Source: Variovorax brevis (GTDB lineage: Bacteria > Pseudomonadota > Gammaproteobacteria > Burkholderiales > Burkholderiaceae_C). Taken from it: 64,000 nt of DNA. Positions 62,511-64,000 of the stretch are shown here, piece after piece. Location: contig NZ_JASZYG010000005.1 of assembly GCF_030317105.1 (NCBI RefSeq), positions 248,001-312,000 of the forward strand, written 5' to 3'. Below the pieces are notes generated by a model. The model worked only from the letters and a program-made list of their open reading frames with translations, had not been told where the DNA came from and made no database searches. The stretch's first letter is position 1. The number at the start of each line of letters is the position of its first letter. Position numbers and translations under genes: made by a program.

Positions 62511-62927
62511 TCAGAGCGCGACCACGGCATCACCAACGATTTTGGTGTCGCCATACTGGTTGCGCGTTTCGATTTCGAGCTTCACGCGCTTCTCGCCGTC
62601 GGCTTCGAACTTTTCGACCACGCGGCCACTGCAAGTGATCTGGTGGCCCAGGTGCGTGATGCCCGTGAAGCGCACGCCGAAGCTGCGGATCTGGCGCTGG
62701 TCGACCCACTGCGTGAGCAGTCGGCCGAGGTAGGCCATCGACAACATGCCGTGCGCGAACACGTCCGGCATGCCGGCCTTGCGGGCGTAGTCGGTGTCGA
62801 TGTGGATCTGGTTGTGGTCGCCCGAGGCGCCGGCGAACAGGGCCAGCGTGGTGCGGGTGATGGCCGGCAGTGCCAGCGGGGGCAGGGTGTCGCCGACGTC
62901 GACGGCTGCGAATGTGGGTTGGCTCAT
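62511..62927 (-). CDS. MaoC-type hydratase, C-terminal-like subunit
   Basis: 138 residues of hotdog fold with the hydratase-2 motif: the catalytic Asp and His in FAGASGDHNQIHIDTDYARKAGMPDVFAHGML. It hydrates an enoyl-CoA. Start ATG 62927; the upstream gene ends at 62945, so a longer start would overlap. It follows another MaoC-like gene by 17 bases; in related pathways two such proteins form a heterodimer, as in steroid side-chain hydratases. Confidence 0.9.
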   Translation of the reverse strand: MSQPTFAAVDVGDTLPPLALPAITRTTLALFAGASGDHNQIHIDTDYARKAGMPDVFAHGMLSMAYLGRLLTQWVDQRQIRSFGVRFTGITHLGHQITCSGRVVEKFEADGEKRVKLEIETRNQYGDTKIVGDAVVAL

Positions 62928-62944
62928 GGTGTCTGCTCCTGCCT

Positions 62945-63385
62945 TCACTTGTTCTTGTGGACCAGCACGCTGCGCAGGTCGGCCACGTGCTCGCCGCGCT
63001 GGTTCGTCACGCGCGATTCGCGCACCACGAAGCTCAGGGCGCCGCCCTTCTTGTCGTAGATGTCGGCGATGTGCGTCTCGAACTGCAGCGTGTCGCCGGC
63101 GTAGGCCATGCGGTGGTACTTGAAGGTCTCCTCGCCGTGCAGGATGCGCGAGGTGACGATGCCCAGCTCCTCACGCCAGGCGTTCGAGGGGATCTGGAAT
63201 TCCAGCGAGAAAAGGAAGGTCGGCGGCAGCGGCAGGCCGGGATGGCCCGCGTCGCGCGCAGCGGATTCGTCGATGTAGACCGGGTTCGTCTCGCCGATCG
63301 ACTTCGCGAAGAAGCGCATCTGCCCGGCCTCGGCCCTGGCCGTGTAGACCGGCAGCTTCATGCCGATGTGTTTCTTGTCGATCAT
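62945..63385 (-). CDS. MaoC-like FAS1-type dehydratase subunit
   Basis: 146 residues with YTARAEAGQMRFFAKSIGETNPVYIDESAARDAG, LPPTFLFSLEF and ILHGEETFKYHRMAYAGDTLQFETHIADIYDKKGGAL. This is the N-terminal MaoC-like domain (FAS1-type) that lacks the strict Asp-x-His catalytic set and pairs with a catalytic partner, here the gene downstream. Start ATG 63385, five bases after the thiolase stop. Confidence 0.88.
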   Translation of the reverse strand: MIDKKHIGMKLPVYTARAEAGQMRFFAKSIGETNPVYIDESAARDAGHPGLPLPPTFLFSLEFQIPSNAWREELGIVTSRILHGEETFKYHRMAYAGDTLQFETHIADIYDKKGGALSFVVRESRVTNQRGEHVADLRSVLVHKNK

Positions 63386-63390
63386 GTGAT

Positions 63391-64000
63391 TCAAGCCTTC
63401 TTGTAGATGGTCACGACGCCCGCGCCGCCGAGGCCCAGGTTGTGTTGCAACGCGACCTTGGCGTTCGCGACCTGGCGTTGGTCGGCCGTGCCACGCAACT
63501 GATGCGTGAGCTCGTAGCACTGCGCGAGGCCGGTGGCGCCCAGCGGGTGGCCCTTGGAGAGCAGGCCGCCCGAGGGGTTGGTGACCCAGCGCCCGCCATA
63601 GGTGTTGTCGCCGTCGTTCACCAGCTTCTCGGCTTCGCCTTCGCCGCACAGGCCCAGGCCTTCGTAGGTCAGCAGTTCGTTCTGGGCGAAGCAGTCGTGC
63701 AGCTCGATCACGTCGACGTCCTTCGGGCCGACGCCGGCCTGCTCGTAGGCCTGCTTTGCGGCCAGTGCCGTCATGTCGAAGCCGACGACGCGGATCATGT
63801 CCATGGCGTCGTAGGTGCTGGGCAGGTCGGTCGCGAGTGCCTGGCCGGCGATCAGCACGTCGGTGCGCAGGCCGCGCTTGCGGGCGAATTCTTCCGACAC
63901 CACGATGGCCGCGGCGCCGCCGCAGGTGGGCGGGCAGGCCATCAGGCGGGTGATGACGCCGTCCCACAGCATGGGCGAGTTCATCACGTCTTCGGTCGTC
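63391..64000 (-). CDS. SCPx-type thiolase, 5' end cut by window edge
   Basis: 203 codons to the edge, reading in from a partial codon at 64000. The C-terminal half of an SCPx/Ltp-like thiolase: [35 protein letters not shown] (His), [24 protein letters not shown] and [14 protein letters not shown]. The nucleophile Cys should lie outside the window. It is very like the thiolase at 8853-10040. It begins the second acyl-CoA operon as seen so far; upstream genes may exist beyond the edge. Confidence 0.9.
   Translation of the reverse strand, partial: TTEDVMNSPMLWDGVITRLMACPPTCGGAAAIVVSEEFARKRGLRTDVLIAGQALATDLPSTYDAMDMIRVVGFDMTALAAKQAYEQAGVGPKDVDVIELHDCFAQNELLTYEGLGLCGEGEAEKLVNDGDNTYGGRWVTNPSGGLLSKGHPLGATGLAQCYELTHQLRGTADQRQVANAKVALQHNLGLGGAGVVTIYKKA

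Overview
The window is high-GC (about two thirds G+C), densely coded DNA with no rRNA or tRNA gene. Three tripartite-tricarboxylate (Bug/TctC) receptors, several acyl-CoA dehydrogenase, thiolase and CoA-ligase genes, a NodT/EmrAB pump and large hybrid histidine kinases suggest a betaproteobacterium of the Burkholderiales, most like Variovorax and other Comamonadaceae. That placement is inference from gene content.

Layout. 1-1436 (minus): a cut-off adenosine-deaminase-family gene and an SDR. 1511-11202 (minus): a nine-gene acyl-CoA degradation operon with two acyl-CoA dehydrogenase pairs, a single dehydrogenase, an SCPx-type thiolase, an SDR, a Bug receptor and an enoyl-CoA hydratase, closed by a terminator. 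11.35-12.06 kb: a FitAB-type toxin-antitoxin pair. 12.1-15.0 kb: LysR divergent from a Bug receptor and a methyltransferase. 15.1-18.0 kb: a MalT/LuxR-like giant regulator. 17.9-19.05 kb: a lower-GC scar with a truncated GmrSD (DUF1524) remnant. 19.2-24.6 kb: an exported NADP-type oxidoreductase with a transporter, an unknown gene, a class II aldolase and an acyl-CoA ligase. 24.6-29.3 kb: a two-component cluster. 29.3-33.6 kb: a nodT-emrA-emrB efflux operon. 33.8-34.65 kb: a thioesterase and a small membrane protein.

34.66-48.0 kb is the most interesting part. A minus-strand operon (ABC transporter, two carboxyguanidine-deiminase-type proteins, a 1228-residue 'urea' carboxylase, a frameshifted allophanate hydrolase and a porin) lies behind a clear guanidine-I (ykkC) riboswitch with an overlapping intrinsic terminator and a sigma-54-like promoter, so it is best read as guanidine assimilation rather than urea assimilation. 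On the opposite strand of the same intergenic region, two ACGR-loop hairpins just before a ribosome binding site form a candidate guanidine-II (mini-ykkC) riboswitch. They precede a 2-oxoglutarate/Fe(II) oxygenase, a 312-residue unknown protein and a 40-residue protein. This may be an undescribed guanidine-linked oxygenase module placed head to head with the catabolic operon.

48-64 kb: two hotdog/transglutaminase genes, a soluble hybrid kinase, a class II histone-deacetylase-like amidohydrolase with an MFS carrier and divergent LuxR regulator, a group of exported low-complexity proteins with a DUF2092 protein, and a second minus-strand acyl-CoA operon (Bug receptor, feruloyl-CoA-synthase-like ligase, SDR, two MaoC hydratases, thiolase). 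The last thiolase resembles the one at 8.9 kb and runs off the end of the window.
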